NCBI RefSeq assembly: GCF_015234515.1
Contig: NZ_JADGMY010000021.1
Location: forward strand, 1 to 64,000
DNA length: 64,000 nt
From: Cellulomonas sp.
GTDB taxonomy: Bacteria > Actinomycetota > Actinomycetes > Actinomycetales > Cellulomonadaceae
Reading direction: 5' to 3'
This document shows positions 36,426 to 44,943 of this stretch, piece by piece; position 1 is the first letter of the stretch; each line of letters starts with the position of its first letter. The translations under genes and the position numbers were made by a program. The notes beneath the pieces are model-generated. The model did not search any database, had not been told where the DNA came from, and saw only the letters and a list, made by a program, of their open reading frames with translations.

Positions 36426-37565
36426 TCAGCGGGCCGTGCAGGTGACCGCCCCGGGGGTCGGGCTACCGGTGCCCTGGAAGCCGAGCTCGGTCGACGCGCC
36501 GGCGCCGAGCGTGCCGTTCCACGCCGCCGGCGTGAACGTCACCGGGCCCGCGCCGGACACGGTGCTGCTCCACGCGTGCGCGACCTGACCGCCGGGCAGG
36601 TCGACCCGCACCGTCCAGCCGGTGAGGAGCGTAGGCCCGCTCGTGACCCGCACGCTCGCGACGAACCCACCCGGCCACTGGCTCGCGACCGTGTACGCGG
36701 CCGTGCACGACGCGCCGCCGGGCGAGACCGTGGGCGTGGAGGTCGGCGTCGGCGAGACGGTCGGCGTCGGCGAGGCGGTCGGCGTCGGCGAGGCGGTCGG
36801 CGTCGCGGACACCGCGGGCGTCGGGCTGACCGTCGGCGTCGCACCTCCGACGAGCGCGAGCGCCCGCTGTGCGGCGGGCAACCACGTCGCTGCCATGCGC
36901 GCGGTGCCCGCATCGTTCGGGTGCACACCGTCGGAGGTGTCCCGCGCGGGGTCCCAGCCCGTCGCGTGGTCGACGACGAGGACCGGCGACGCGGCCGTGG
37001 AGGTCGCCGTGGCCCAGGCGGGCACCGCGGCGTTGAACGACGACGTGCGCGCGGGACACTGCGCGCACGTCGGCGGCGCGACGGGGATGATCTGCGCGAC
37101 CACGACGACCACGTGCGGGTCGACCGCGCGCAGCTGCCGCACGAGCGTCGTCCACGCGTCGAGGATCTGGGCGTTGCTGCGGTTGCTCCACACGTCGTTC
37201 GTCGCGAAGTGCATGAGGACGACCTGGGGGCGCGTCGCCGCGAACCACGCCGCCGCCTCACCGGACGCCGCGACGTGGGTGACCAGGGCGCCGCCGTGGC
37301 CCTCGTTGTCGCCGTCGTGGGCGATGCCGCAGCCTTGCGCCGGCAGCGTGCCGACCATGTCGACCTGGTGTCCCGCGGCAGTCAGGTCACGGTGCAGCAG
37401 CGCGCGCCAGCAGCCGGGCGACCCGGTGATCGAGTCGCCGAGCGCCATGACGCGCACAGGGTCGGCGGCGACGGCGCCCGGTGCGGTGGCCAGTGCGCCG
37501 GCCAGGACGAGCAGGACGAGGCCGAGCAGCACCGCACCGGTGCGGCGCAGCGGATGGTGGGTCAT
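36426..37565 (-). CDS. Secreted SGNH esterase, CE3-like, with C-terminal CBM2
   Basis: A 379-residue secreted enzyme. After a signal peptide (cleavage near AVAA-DP, about 33) the SGNH domain has block I VMALGDSITGSPGCWR with nucleophile Ser, block III HFATNDVWSN and the catalytic Asp-His pair in DGVHPNDAG. This arrangement fits family CE3 acetylxylan esterases. A Thr/Ser/Pro linker with repeated SPTPT (about 240-285) joins a ~95-residue CBM2 (CTAAYTVASQWPGGFVASV ... TGWTVRVDLPGG ... FTPAAWNGTLGAG), a cellulose/xylan-binding module. AAGGAG is eight bases before the ATG. It should deacetylate plant polysaccharides while bound to the cell wall. Confidence 0.88.
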   Translation of the reverse strand: MTHHPLRRTGAVLLGLVLLVLAGALATAPGAVAADPVRVMALGDSITGSPGCWRALLHRDLTAAGHQVDMVGTLPAQGCGIAHDGDNEGHGGALVTHVAASGEAAAWFAATRPQVVLMHFATNDVWSNRSNAQILDAWTTLVRQLRAVDPHVVVVVAQIIPVAPPTCAQCPARTSSFNAAVPAWATATSTAASPVLVVDHATGWDPARDTSDGVHPNDAGTARMAATWLPAAQRALALVGGATPTVSPTPAVSATPTASPTPTASPTPTVSPTPTSTPTVSPGGASCTAAYTVASQWPGGFVASVRVTSGPTLLTGWTVRVDLPGGQVAHAWSSTVSGAGPVTFTPAAWNGTLGAGASTELGFQGTGSPTPGAVTCTAR

Positions 37566-37676
37566 GCGACCGGCTCCTTCGACGACGACGGGACCCGCGC
37601 ACCGAGGGCTGCGGGCGGGCACCTCAGGGGCACCCGCGGTCGAGCGTGGTGTCCGCGACAGGCACGAGGGGACCGT

Positions 37677-37688
37677 CGAAGCGTTTCG
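37677..37688. promoter_or_regulatory. Operator-like site upstream of the CE3 esterase gene
   Basis: CGAAGCGTTTCG, with GAA/TTC arms around a CG-containing core, lies 112 bases upstream of the esterase start. Its first 11 bases are identical to the site at 32832 before the pectate lyase gene. Its right half also falls inside the duplicated segment, where the other copy reads GCGTCTCG, so chance origin cannot be excluded. Confidence 0.4.
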
Positions 37689-37801
37689 TCGTGCAACCCG
37701 TCGCCTCACGCCGCGTGGCGGGCCGACGTCCGGGGACCAGCACGCCGAGGTCCTGGGACGGCGGTGCGCGGTGGCCGAGCCGCAGGGGCGGGTGGGGGTC
37801 G
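37681..37801 (+). pseudogene. Duplicated fragment carrying the 5' end of the S4-domain gene
   Basis: Hand alignment with 40615-40734 gives about 106 matches over 121 positions and one single-base gap. The Shine-Dalgarno area and first ten codons of the S4-protein gene are recognisable (GTGGCCGAGCCGCAGGG at 37771), after which similarity ends and the frame is lost. It is therefore a non-functional partial copy. Confidence 0.65.
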
Positions 37802-37928
37802 GACACCCCCTGTCCCCCGAGCGAGGGACCTGCAGGTGTCCGCCGGGCGGGGACCCGCCGGGCACCCCCCGCTTCCTAACCTCGAGGAACACGGCCACGA
37901 GGCCGTGCGCACCCGTGGAAGGACCGTC

Positions 37929-38777
37929 ATGCACATCGTCGGACAGTTCGTCGTCGTCGTCGCCGTCTGGATGGCCGGGGGCCTCACCGTCACCTCCGTC
38001 CCCGGCCCGGGGGTGGTGCAGCTCATCGCCGGCGTCCTCGCCGCGGTGCTCGCCGTGGCCGCCTACAGGTGGGTCGTGCGACGCACCGAGCGTCGCGCAC
38101 CCGCCGAGGTCGCGCTCAAGGGTGCCGGTCGCTCGCTGGCACGTGGCACCGGCGTCGGCGTGCTCATGTTCGTCGCCGTCATCGCCGTCATCGCGGCGTT
38201 CGGCGGGTACCGCATCGAGTCGTGGGGCTCGGTGACGGCGGCCGCCGGGCTGCTGGGGCTCGCGGCCGCAGCGTCCGCCACCGAGGAGGTGCTGTTCCGC
38301 GGCCTGATCCAGCGGCACCTCGAGTCCTGGGCGGGCACCTGGGTCGCGCTGGCCGTCACCGGGGCGCTGTTCGGTGCGATGCACCTGCTCAATCCCGCCG
38401 CGACGGCCTGGGGCGCGTTCGCCATCGCGGTCGAGGCCGGTCTCATGCTCGGCGCGGCGTTCGTCGCGACACGCTCGCTGTGGCTGCCCATCGGGATCCA
38501 CATGGGCTGGAACTTCGCCGCGTCGGGCATCTTCGGCACCGTGGTGAGCGGCAACCTCGACGCCCGGGGCCTGCTCGAGGGCGTGACCTCGGGGCCGGTG
38601 CTCCTCGCCGGCGGCGCGTTCGGCCCGGAGGCAAGCCTCGTGGCGGTCCTCTCCGGAGCGGCGCTCACCGTCGTCCTCATGGTGGTGGCGTACCGGCGTG
38701 GGCACGTGGTGCCGATGCGCCGGGCGGCGCGTCGACGCACGGAGGACGCGGCTCCTGTCGCTACCTTGTCGGCGTGA
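37929..38777 (+). CDS. CPBP-family intramembrane metalloprotease-like protein
   Basis: A 282-residue membrane protein with about eight helices. The CPBP/Abi motifs are present: ATEEVLFRGLIQRHLE (Glu119-Glu120, Arg124), FGAMHLLNP and WLPIGIHMGWNFA. These form the glutamate/histidine site of CAAX-type proteases. Substrate unknown; family members act in peptide maturation or bacteriocin immunity. GAAGGA seven bases before the ATG supports the start. Its stop overlaps the histidine kinase start (GTGA), so the three genes form an operon in which the protein may help sense or answer envelope stress. Confidence 0.85.
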   Translation: MHIVGQFVVVVAVWMAGGLTVTSVPGPGVVQLIAGVLAAVLAVAAYRWVVRRTERRAPAEVALKGAGRSLARGTGVGVLMFVAVIAVIAAFGGYRIESWGSVTAAAGLLGLAAAASATEEVLFRGLIQRHLESWAGTWVALAVTGALFGAMHLLNPAATAWGAFAIAVEAGLMLGAAFVATRSLWLPIGIHMGWNFAASGIFGTVVSGNLDARGLLEGVTSGPVLLAGGAFGPEASLVAVLSGAALTVVLMVVAYRRGHVVPMRRAARRRTEDAAPVATLSA

Positions 38778-39916
38778 ACGCGCGCCTGCAGGACGTGTGG
38801 CGCCGCCTGGCCGCCACGGGCCGGGAGCTCCCCCCTGCCCTGCTGCTCCTCGGTGCGTCGTACGTCCCGGCGCTCGATGCGCAGGGCACCCGGCTCGGGG
38901 AGCTCCCGGACCGGGCGCTCGACGGCTGGGGCGCGGTGGTCATCGCGCTGCAGTGCCTGCCACTGGCGGTCCGCCGCCGGTGGCCGGTCGCGTGCCTCGC
39001 GCTGGTCTCCGTCGGGTTCGCGCTCGACCAGCTCCGCGGCTACCACACGTTCGCCGGCGCCGCGCTGGCGATCGCGCTGATCAGCGGGGGCGCACACGTC
39101 GAACGCCACCGGCGCGCGACCGTGGTCGGTCTCACGGTGGCGTACGTCGCGCTGGCAGTCGCGCTCGACGCGCGTGGAGGCACGGAGGAAGCAGTCGGCT
39201 ACGTGACGTTCTACCTGCTCGTGTCGGCCGCGTGGGCCGCGGGTGCGTGGCTGCGACACACCCGGTCCGTCGAGGCCGGGCGGCGGCAGCAGGTCGCCGA
39301 GCGCACCCGCACCGCCGAGCGCACCCGGCTGGCACGCGAGCTGCACGACGTCGTCACCCACCACGTGACGGCCATGGTCGTGCAGACCGAGGCCGCCCGG
39401 TACCGGACGTCCGACCCCGAGGGCCTCGACCGCACCCTCGAGGCCGTCGCCGACACCGGGCGCAAGGCGGTCGCGGACCTGCGGCACCTCCTCGACGTCC
39501 TCGACCCCGGCCACGGCCCGGACCAGCGCACACCGGCCGTCGGTGACGTCCTCGACCTCGTCGAACGCACCCGCCGTGCCGGGCAGCCGGTCGAGTACGT
39601 CGAGGAGGGGGTGCCGTCACCCACGCCGAGCGGCGCCGAGCTCACCGTCTACCGGGTGGTCCAGGAGGCGCTGACCAACGCGCTCAAGCACGCGCACGGC
39701 AGCGCCACGGCGGTCCGCGTCCGGCACGACCACGAGGAGATCAGCGTGCACGTGAGCACCGAGGGTCCGGCCACCACCCCGCCCGCACCCGGGTCGGGCC
39801 GAGGGCTGGTCGGCCTGCGCGAGCGGGTCGCGATGCTCGGCGGCGAGCTGCGCGCCGAGCCGCGCCCCGACGGGTTCGACGTGCACGCCCGCATCCCGGT
39901 CGACGGTGCGTCATGA
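38774..39916 (+). CDS. Sensor histidine kinase, NarL-type (HisKA_3)
   Basis: A 380-residue kinase with four to five hydrophobic helices in the first 150 residues and little extracellular sequence, then a coiled linker (SVEAGRRQQVAERTRTAERTR) and the dimerisation helix RLARELHDVVTHHVTAMVVQ with the phosphorylated His. The ATPase domain follows (VQEALTNALKHAHGSATAV as N box, GRGLVGLRERVAMLGG as G box). It is coupled to the CPBP gene upstream and overlaps the response regulator (ATGA). TACCTT at 38762-38767, six bases before the GTG, could be an extra internal leaderless promoter. Confidence 0.9.
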   Translation: MNARLQDVWRRLAATGRELPPALLLLGASYVPALDAQGTRLGELPDRALDGWGAVVIALQCLPLAVRRRWPVACLALVSVGFALDQLRGYHTFAGAALAIALISGGAHVERHRRATVVGLTVAYVALAVALDARGGTEEAVGYVTFYLLVSAAWAAGAWLRHTRSVEAGRRQQVAERTRTAERTRLARELHDVVTHHVTAMVVQTEAARYRTSDPEGLDRTLEAVADTGRKAVADLRHLLDVLDPGHGPDQRTPAVGDVLDLVERTRRAGQPVEYVEEGVPSPTPSGAELTVYRVVQEALTNALKHAHGSATAVRVRHDHEEISVHVSTEGPATTPPAPGSGRGLVGLRERVAMLGGELRAEPRPDGFDVHARIPVDGAS

Positions 39917-40566
39917 CGACCCGCGTGCTCGTGTGCGACGACCAGGCGCTCATCCGCACCGGTTTCACCACGATCATCGACGCCCAGCCCGACCTCGAGG
40001 TCGTCGGCGAGTGCGGCGACGGGCGGACCGCCGTCGCGCTGGCCGCCCGACTGCGCCCGGACGTCGTCGTCATGGACGTCCGGATGCCCGTCCTCGACGG
40101 CATCGAGGCAACCCGGCTGCTCGCCGGTGCGGGCGCCGCCGACCCGGTCAAGGTGCTCGTCGTCACGACGTTCGACCTCGACGAGTACGTCTACGAGGCG
40201 TTGCGCGCCGGCGCGAGCGGCTTCCTCCTCAAGGATGCTCCCCCGGCCCGCCTGCTCGACGGCATCCGCGCGGTCGCCGCCGGGGACGCGCTCCTCGCCC
40301 CCGAGGTGACCCGCCGCCTCGTCGGCCGCTACGCCAGCCGCGTGGCCCCACCCCCCGTCGACCCCGACGCGTCCCCGCTCACCCCTCGCGAGCTCGACGT
40401 GCTGCGCCTCGTCGCCGACGGCCTGTCGAACGCCGAGATCGCCGCCACCCTCGTCCTCAGCCACGAGACCGTGAAGACCTACGTCTCGCGCATCCTCACC
40501 AAGCTCGACCTGCGCGACCGCGTGCAGGCGGTGGTGTGGGCGTACCGGACGGGGGTGGTGGGCTGA
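39913..40566 (+). CDS. Response regulator, NarL/LuxR type
   Basis: A 217-residue regulator. The receiver domain has acidic residues Asp9-Asp10, phosphoacceptor Asp55 in VVVMDVRMPVLDG and the conserved Lys in FLLKDAPP. The C-terminal LuxR helix-turn-helix is LTPRELDVLRLVADGLSNAEIA through SHETVKTYVSRILTKL. It should be phosphorylated by the kinase it overlaps. Its targets are unknown; the CPBP gene is a candidate. Confidence 0.92.
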   Translation: MTTRVLVCDDQALIRTGFTTIIDAQPDLEVVGECGDGRTAVALAARLRPDVVVMDVRMPVLDGIEATRLLAGAGAADPVKVLVVTTFDLDEYVYEALRAGASGFLLKDAPPARLLDGIRAVAAGDALLAPEVTRRLVGRYASRVAPPPVDPDASPLTPRELDVLRLVADGLSNAEIAATLVLSHETVKTYVSRILTKLDLRDRVQAVVWAYRTGVVG

Positions 40567-40614
40567 CGACGTCGGTGAGGACTCCCACCGAGTCCCGGTC
40601 CGCCACGCGGCGCT

Positions 40615-40734
40615 GCGTCTCGTCGTGCGACCCGTCGGCTCGCGCGGCGTGGCAGGCTGACGTCCGGGACCAGCACGCAGGAGTCCCGGGACGGAGGTGC
40701 GCGGTGGCCGAGCCGCAGGGTCGGGTGCGGGTCG
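40615..40734. repeat. Intact copy of the 121-bp duplicated segment
   Basis: This copy covers the intergenic region and first ten codons of the S4-protein gene; the degraded copy is at 37681-37801. The two lie in the same orientation 2.9 kb apart and flank the CPBP-kinase-regulator operon. Confidence 0.65.
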
Positions 40735-41078
40735 ACGCCTGGACGTGGTCCGTCCGCCTCTTCCCCACCAGGTCGGCCGCCGGTGCGGCGTGCCGCGCGG
40801 GGCACGTGCGCGTCAACGGTGAGCGCGCCAAGCCGGCGACCCAGGTGGTCCCCGGAGACGAGGTGCAGGTGCGCGGCGGTGCGCGCGAGCGGCTGGTCGT
40901 CGTGCAGCGCCTGCTCGTCAAGCGCGTCTCGGCCGAGGTCGCGCAGGCGTCCTACCTCGATCGCTCCCCCGTCCCGCCGCCGCGCACGCAGGTCGCGGTC
41001 GCCGGGCAGCGGGACCGCGGTGCGGGCCGTCCGACCAAGCGTGACCGGCGCGCGATCGAGCAGCTGCGCGGGCACTGA
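40704..41078 (+). CDS. S4-domain RNA-binding protein (HslR/RqcP-like)
   Basis: A 124-residue basic protein. Residues ~7-60 form an S4 fold: RVDAWTWSVRLFPTRSAAGAACRAGHVRVNG, then KPATQVVPGDEVQV. The C terminus is rich in Arg and ends with RRAIEQLRGH. Relatives bind rRNA or tRNA and help rescue stalled 50S subunits or respond to heat. GGAGG lies eight bases before the GTG. The gene ends six bases before the convergent STAS gene. Confidence 0.85.
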   Translation: MAEPQGRVRVDAWTWSVRLFPTRSAAGAACRAGHVRVNGERAKPATQVVPGDEVQVRGGARERLVVVQRLLVKRVSAEVAQASYLDRSPVPPPRTQVAVAGQRDRGAGRPTKRDRRAIEQLRGH

Positions 41079-41083
41079 GCGGG

Positions 41084-41422
41084 TCAGCGACCGATCGCGG
41101 CCATCCACTCGCCGACGCCGGTCTGCTCCAGCAGGTAGTCGACGCGCGGGCTGAGCGCGACCAGACGCAGCGGGAGCCCGCGCTCGGCGGCGTCGCGCGC
41201 CAGGCGCACCAGCACCGACAGGCCGCTCGAGTCGAGGAACGTCACGGCACCCGCATCGACCTCCACGGCCCGCACCTGCGGGTCGTCGAGCGCCTCCCAC
41301 AGCGCGGGCGTGTCGCGCTCGCGCACCACGAGGTCGACCGCGCCGCCGAGCACGACCCGCAGCACCGCGGCGTCGCGGAGCACGACGAGGCGACCGCTCG
41401 CGGGGCCCAGGAACGCGTCCAT
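41084..41422 (-). CDS. STAS-domain anti-sigma factor antagonist
   Basis: A 112-residue single STAS domain with the conserved phosphorylation site in VTFLDSSGLSVLVRLA (Asp64, Ser65-Ser66) and C-terminal VDYLLEQTGVGEWM. Such proteins bind and release anti-sigma factors when dephosphorylated. No anti-sigma kinase or sigma factor gene is adjacent, so the partner is elsewhere. The ATG at 41422 gives normal family length. Confidence 0.85.
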   Translation of the reverse strand: MDAFLGPASGRLVVLRDAAVLRVVLGGAVDLVVRERDTPALWEALDDPQVRAVEVDAGAVTFLDSSGLSVLVRLARDAAERGLPLRLVALSPRVDYLLEQTGVGEWMAAIGR

Positions 41423-41530
41423 CGGCGCAGTGTGCCGCGCGCGCCGTCCCCGCGCACCCCGACGCGTGCACGATCCGCGCACGACCGCGGGACGGCCCGG
41501 GCCCCGCCCGCGCGGGTGCATCCTGGTGCC

Positions 41531-42448
41531 GTGACCGCTGCCCCGACCGGTGACGCGCACGTCGTGGTCGCCTGCGCGCCCGGGCTCGACGTGCGCGGCG
41601 CGCTCGCGCGCCTGCGGCGCGGTGCCGGCGACCCGACGTGGTCGTGGTCGCACGACGCCGTGTGGCACGCGGCGCGGCGCGGTGACGACGTCGCGACGCT
41701 GCGCGTGGCGCCCGTGCCCGGCGGTGTGCGCGCCGACGCGTGGGGGCCGGGCGCGCAGGCCCTGCTCCGTGACGCGCCCGGCCTGCTCGGCGTGCTCGAC
41801 GACCCCACGGGCTTCGCGGCCCACCTGCACCCCGTCGTGGCGCGCGCGCACCGCACCCACGCGGGCCTGCGCCTGGGACGCGGGGGCGACGTGTGGTCGG
41901 CGGTCGTGACCGCGGTGCTCGAGCAGCGGGTGGTCGGCCTCGACGCCAAGGCGTCGTGGCGGCGTCTCGTGCTCCGGCACGGCACGCCGGCGCCCGGTCC
42001 GGCACCCGAGGGGCTGCGCGTCGCGCCGCCGCCGCGGGTCTGGGGCGCGTTGCCGGTGTGGGAGTGGCGCAGCGCGGGTGTCGACGCCCAGCGCTCGGAC
42101 ACCGTGCGCCGGGCCGCGGCCGTCGCGCACGCGCTCCGGGCCGACCTCCCGCCCGCCGAGCTCGCGCGCCGGCTGCGCACCGTGCGGGGCATCGGGCCGT
42201 GGACGACGGCCGAGGTGACCGCGCGGGCCCTGGGCGACCCCGACGCCGTGCAGGTCGGCGACGCCCACCTGCCGCACCTCGTCGGGTGGGCACTGACCGG
42301 CCGACGCGCCGACGACGCGGGCATGCTCCACCTGCTCGCGCCGTGGCAGGGGCACCGCCAGCGCGTGCTCGTGCTCCTTGAGGTGACGCACCGCGGGCAG
42401 CTGCCCACGTACGGCCCGCGGGCTCCGCGCGCGCTGCCCCTGCGCTGA
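41531..42448 (+). CDS. AlkA-like DNA-3-methyladenine glycosylase
   Basis: A 305-residue HhH-GPD repair enzyme. The helix-hairpin-helix is LRTVRGIGPWTTAEVTARAL, followed by the catalytic Asp in AVQVGDAHLPHL; VVTAVLEQRVVGLDAKASWRRLV earlier is the conserved entry helix. It lacks the four-cysteine iron-sulfur loop of Nth-type enzymes, consistent with the AlkA group that removes alkylated bases. The GTG at 41531 is divergent from the STAS gene. Confidence 0.85.
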   Translation: MTAAPTGDAHVVVACAPGLDVRGALARLRRGAGDPTWSWSHDAVWHAARRGDDVATLRVAPVPGGVRADAWGPGAQALLRDAPGLLGVLDDPTGFAAHLHPVVARAHRTHAGLRLGRGGDVWSAVVTAVLEQRVVGLDAKASWRRLVLRHGTPAPGPAPEGLRVAPPPRVWGALPVWEWRSAGVDAQRSDTVRRAAAVAHALRADLPPAELARRLRTVRGIGPWTTAEVTARALGDPDAVQVGDAHLPHLVGWALTGRRADDAGMLHLLAPWQGHRQRVLVLLEVTHRGQLPTYGPRAPRALPLR

Positions 42449-42535
42449 GGCCGCGGCCACGTCGTGGACCGACGTGCCCGCCCCCCGCCGCGAGGCGATA
42501 CTGGCGGCGGACACCGTCACGACGCAGGAGGACTC

Positions 42536-42775
42536 ATGGCACACGACCACATCACGGACACCACCGACGCCGCCCCGGAGGCTCCCTCGCGTGCCGCGAC
42601 CGGCGTGCTGTGCCTGCTGCTGTTCGTGGGGTCGTTCGTGCTGCTGACCCTGGGCTTCGACGGCGACTCGACGACGGGGCCGTGGCTCGTGTCCGCCGGG
42701 ATCGTGGCGTTCTCCCTGGCGTTCGCCGTCCCGACGACGATCCTGCCGGCACTCGAGGAGCGCGGCCGCCGGTGA
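42536..42775 (+). CDS. Small two-helix membrane protein
   Basis: A 79-residue protein with a polar N-terminal 22 residues (MAHDHITDTTDAAPEAPSR) and two hydrophobic helices (VLCLLLFVGSFVLLTLGF and WLVSAGIVAFSLAFAVPTT). Function unknown. AGGAGG five bases before the ATG is a strong ribosome site. The stop overlaps the GTG of the phosphatase gene (GTGA), so the two are co-translated. Confidence 0.65.
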   Translation: MAHDHITDTTDAAPEAPSRAATGVLCLLLFVGSFVLLTLGFDGDSTTGPWLVSAGIVAFSLAFAVPTTILPALEERGRR

Positions 42776-43515
42776 CGGCACGCGCCCTGCCGACGAGCCT
42801 CGTGCTCGTGCGCCACGGCGAGAGCGTCGGCAACGTCGCGGCGACCCGCGCCGAGCGCGAGGCCGCGCTGGTCGTCGACGTGGCGACCCGCGACGCCGAC
42901 ACCCCGCTGTCGCCGCGCGGCGAGGACCAGGCCCGGGCGCTCGGTGCCTGGCTCGCACAGCTGCCGCCGTCCGATCGCCCCGAGGTCGTGTGGTGCTCGC
43001 CCTACGTCCGGGCACGGCAGACCGGAGGGATCGCCCTGGAGGCCGCCGGGCTCGACCTGCCAGTGCACCTCGACGAGCGCTTGCGCGACCGCGAGCTCGG
43101 GATCCTCGACCGGCTGACGTGGCGCGGCGTCCAGGAGCGGTACCCCCAGGAGGCCGAGCGCCGCCGCCACCTCGGCAAGATGTACCACCGCCCGCCCGGC
43201 GGCGAGTCGTGGGCGGACGTCGCGCTGCGGCTGCGCGCGGCGCTCGACGACGTGCAGCGCCGCGAGGCCGGGCGTCGGGTCCTCGTCGTCTCGCACGACG
43301 CGGTCGTCATGCTGCTGCGCTACGTGCTGGAGGAGCTCACCGAGGACGAGCTCATGACGATCGTGCGCGAGCGCAGCGTCCGCAACGCGTCGGTCACGCG
43401 CCTCGACCGCGTCGACGACGCGTGGCTGCCGGCCGTGTTCGACGACGTGTCCCACCTCGCCGAGCTCGACGCACCGATCACCGAGCACGAGGGGACGGGT
43501 GACACCGGTGGCTGA
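42772..43515 (+). CDS. Histidine phosphatase / phosphoglycerate-mutase-family protein
   Basis: A 247-residue cytoplasmic enzyme with LVLVRHGESVGN (phosphorylated His15), SPYVRARQTGGIAL, the acidic RDRELGILDRLTW and the second catalytic His in VLVVSHDAVVMLLRYVL. The substrate cannot be read from the sequence; the long LGKMYHRPPGGESW loop is typical of broad-specificity phosphatases rather than the glycolytic mutase. It overlaps its neighbours at both ends, in a unit with nnrD. Confidence 0.87.
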   Translation: MTARALPTSLVLVRHGESVGNVAATRAEREAALVVDVATRDADTPLSPRGEDQARALGAWLAQLPPSDRPEVVWCSPYVRARQTGGIALEAAGLDLPVHLDERLRDRELGILDRLTWRGVQERYPQEAERRRHLGKMYHRPPGGESWADVALRLRAALDDVQRREAGRRVLVVSHDAVVMLLRYVLEELTEDELMTIVRERSVRNASVTRLDRVDDAWLPAVFDDVSHLAELDAPITEHEGTGDTGG

Positions 43516-44407
43516 CGACCAGCCGCGCACCGCGGTGCTCAGCCCCGCGCTGCTGCGCGAGCACCCGCTGCCCGAGCCGACGGGCGGCAAGGACGCGCGC
43601 GGCGGCGTGCTCGTGCTCGGGGGGGCGCGCTCGACGCCCGGTGCCGTCCTGCTCGCCGGCCTCGCGGCCCTGCGCGTGGGTGCCGGACGCCTGACACTGG
43701 GCGTGGCCGCCTCCGTCGCCGGACCGCTCGCGGTCGCGACGCCCGAGGCGGGTGTGGTCGGGCTGCCGGAGGACGCCGACGGCTCCGTCACGGGGCCCGG
43801 CGACGGGCTGGGTGCCGAGCTCGAGCGTGCCGACGTCGTCGTGGTGGGCCCCGGGCTGGACGCGCCCGCGGGGACGCTGGCCCTGCTGCGCGCCGTCGTC
43901 GCGGGGGTGACGCGCACGACGCCGCTGGTGCTCGACGCGTTCGCCCTCGGTGTGCTGCGCGACGCTCCCGACGTGCGCGAGGCGCTGCGCGGGCGGGCGG
44001 TGCTCACCCCCAACACGACCGAGGCCGGCCACCTGCTGGACGACGACGCGCACACCGGCGACGAGGGGCACGACGACGCCGAGGTCCCGCTCGCCGCGCG
44101 GATCGCCGACGAGTTCGGCGTGGTCGTCGTGTGCGCGGGCGTCGTGGCCGAGCCGCACGGACGGCGCTGGCGGTCGTCGACCGGGTACTCGGGCCTCGGG
44201 ACGTCCGGCAGCGGCGACGTGCTGGCCGGCGCGGTCGGCGGGCTGCTCGCGCGTGGCGCGAGCCCCGCACGGGCGGCGTGCTTCGGCGTCGAGGTGCACG
44301 GTGTGGCCGGTGACCGGCTCGCCGCGGCGGTCGGCCCGCACGGCTACCTCGCGCGCGAGCTGCTCACCGAGCTGCCGCGCGTGCTCGTCGAGCTGCGCGC
44401 CCGCTGA
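43499..44407 (+). CDS. nnrD: ADP-dependent NAD(P)H-hydrate dehydratase
   Basis: A 302-residue repair enzyme that dehydrates damaged NAD(P)HX using ADP. The ribokinase-like domain shows [27 protein letters not shown], a [12 protein letters not shown] segment and the catalytic [20 protein letters not shown]. It corresponds to the NnrD half only; the epimerase NnrE half fused in many bacteria is absent. The GTG at 43499 overlaps the phosphatase gene by 17 bases; a GTG nine bases later is also possible. Confidence 0.9.
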   Translation: MTPVADDQPRTAVLSPALLREHPLPEPTGGKDARGGVLVLGGARSTPGAVLLAGLAALRVGAGRLTLGVAASVAGPLAVATPEAGVVGLPEDADGSVTGPGDGLGAELERADVVVVGPGLDAPAGTLALLRAVVAGVTRTTPLVLDAFALGVLRDAPDVREALRGRAVLTPNTTEAGHLLDDDAHTGDEGHDDAEVPLAARIADEFGVVVVCAGVVAEPHGRRWRSSTGYSGLGTSGSGDVLAGAVGGLLARGASPARAACFGVEVHGVAGDRLAAAVGPHGYLARELLTELPRVLVELRAR

Positions 44408-44490
44408 GCGGCGGACCGGGCGCCCGACCTACGGACGTACGCACCCGGGAGCGCCGCGTGCCGCACACTTGTCCGGTGGACACACCGCGC

Positions 44491-44943
44491 ATGAACGTCG
44501 AGTCGTTCAACCTTGACCACCGGACCGTCGTCGCGCCGTACATCCGGCTCGCGGACCTCAAGGAGCTCCCGCACGGGGACGTCATCTCCAAGTTCGACGT
44601 GCGGTTCACGCAGCCGAACGTCGGGCACCTCGAGATGGACGCCGTGCACTCCCTGGAGCACCTGTTCGCCGAGCACTCGCGCAACCACTCGGACCGCGTC
44701 CTGGACTTCTCCCCCATGGGCTGCCAGACGGGCTTCTACCTCATGCTCGAGGGCCGCTGGACGACGGAGCAGGTCGCGGACCTCGTGGCCGCCACCCTGA
44801 CCGACATCCTCGGCGCGGACGAGGTGCCGGCGGCCAACGAGGTGCAGTGCGGCTGGGGCGCGAACCACACCCTCGCCGGTGCGCAGGACGTCGCACGCAC
44901 GTTCCTCGCGGCCCGCGACGAGTGGGGCTCGGTGACCGCGTGA
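44491..44943 (+). CDS. luxS: S-ribosylhomocysteine lyase, AI-2 synthesis
   Basis: A 150-residue enzyme that splits S-ribosylhomocysteine into homocysteine and the AI-2 precursor. The metal site is HSLEHL (His53, His57) with Cys120 in NEVQCGWG; Cys78 of MGCQTGFY is the catalytic acid/base. The N terminus [19 protein letters not shown] is canonical. A GTG at 44476, five codons upstream, has CACACT six bases before it and may be a leaderless start instead. The stop overlaps the GTG of pfs, so the two sequential enzymes are coupled. Confidence 0.95.
   Translation: MNVESFNLDHRTVVAPYIRLADLKELPHGDVISKFDVRFTQPNVGHLEMDAVHSLEHLFAEHSRNHSDRVLDFSPMGCQTGFYLMLEGRWTTEQVADLVAATLTDILGADEVPAANEVQCGWGANHTLAGAQDVARTFLAARDEWGSVTA

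Larger units (their letters stand above)
37566..37928. other. 363-base intergenic region between divergent esterase and CPBP genes
   Basis: The esterase leader occupies the left part. An operator-like 12-mer lies at 37677-37688, and a 121-base segment at 37681-37801 duplicates sequence at 40615-40734. The right part holds the leader of the CPBP gene with GAAGGA before its ATG. I see no intact gene here. Confidence 0.6.

Noticed and set aside
37771..37928. A second S4-domain gene starting at 37771
   Set aside because: Only the first ten codons are similar to the true gene; beyond them the frame has no S4 motif and runs into the CPBP leader.
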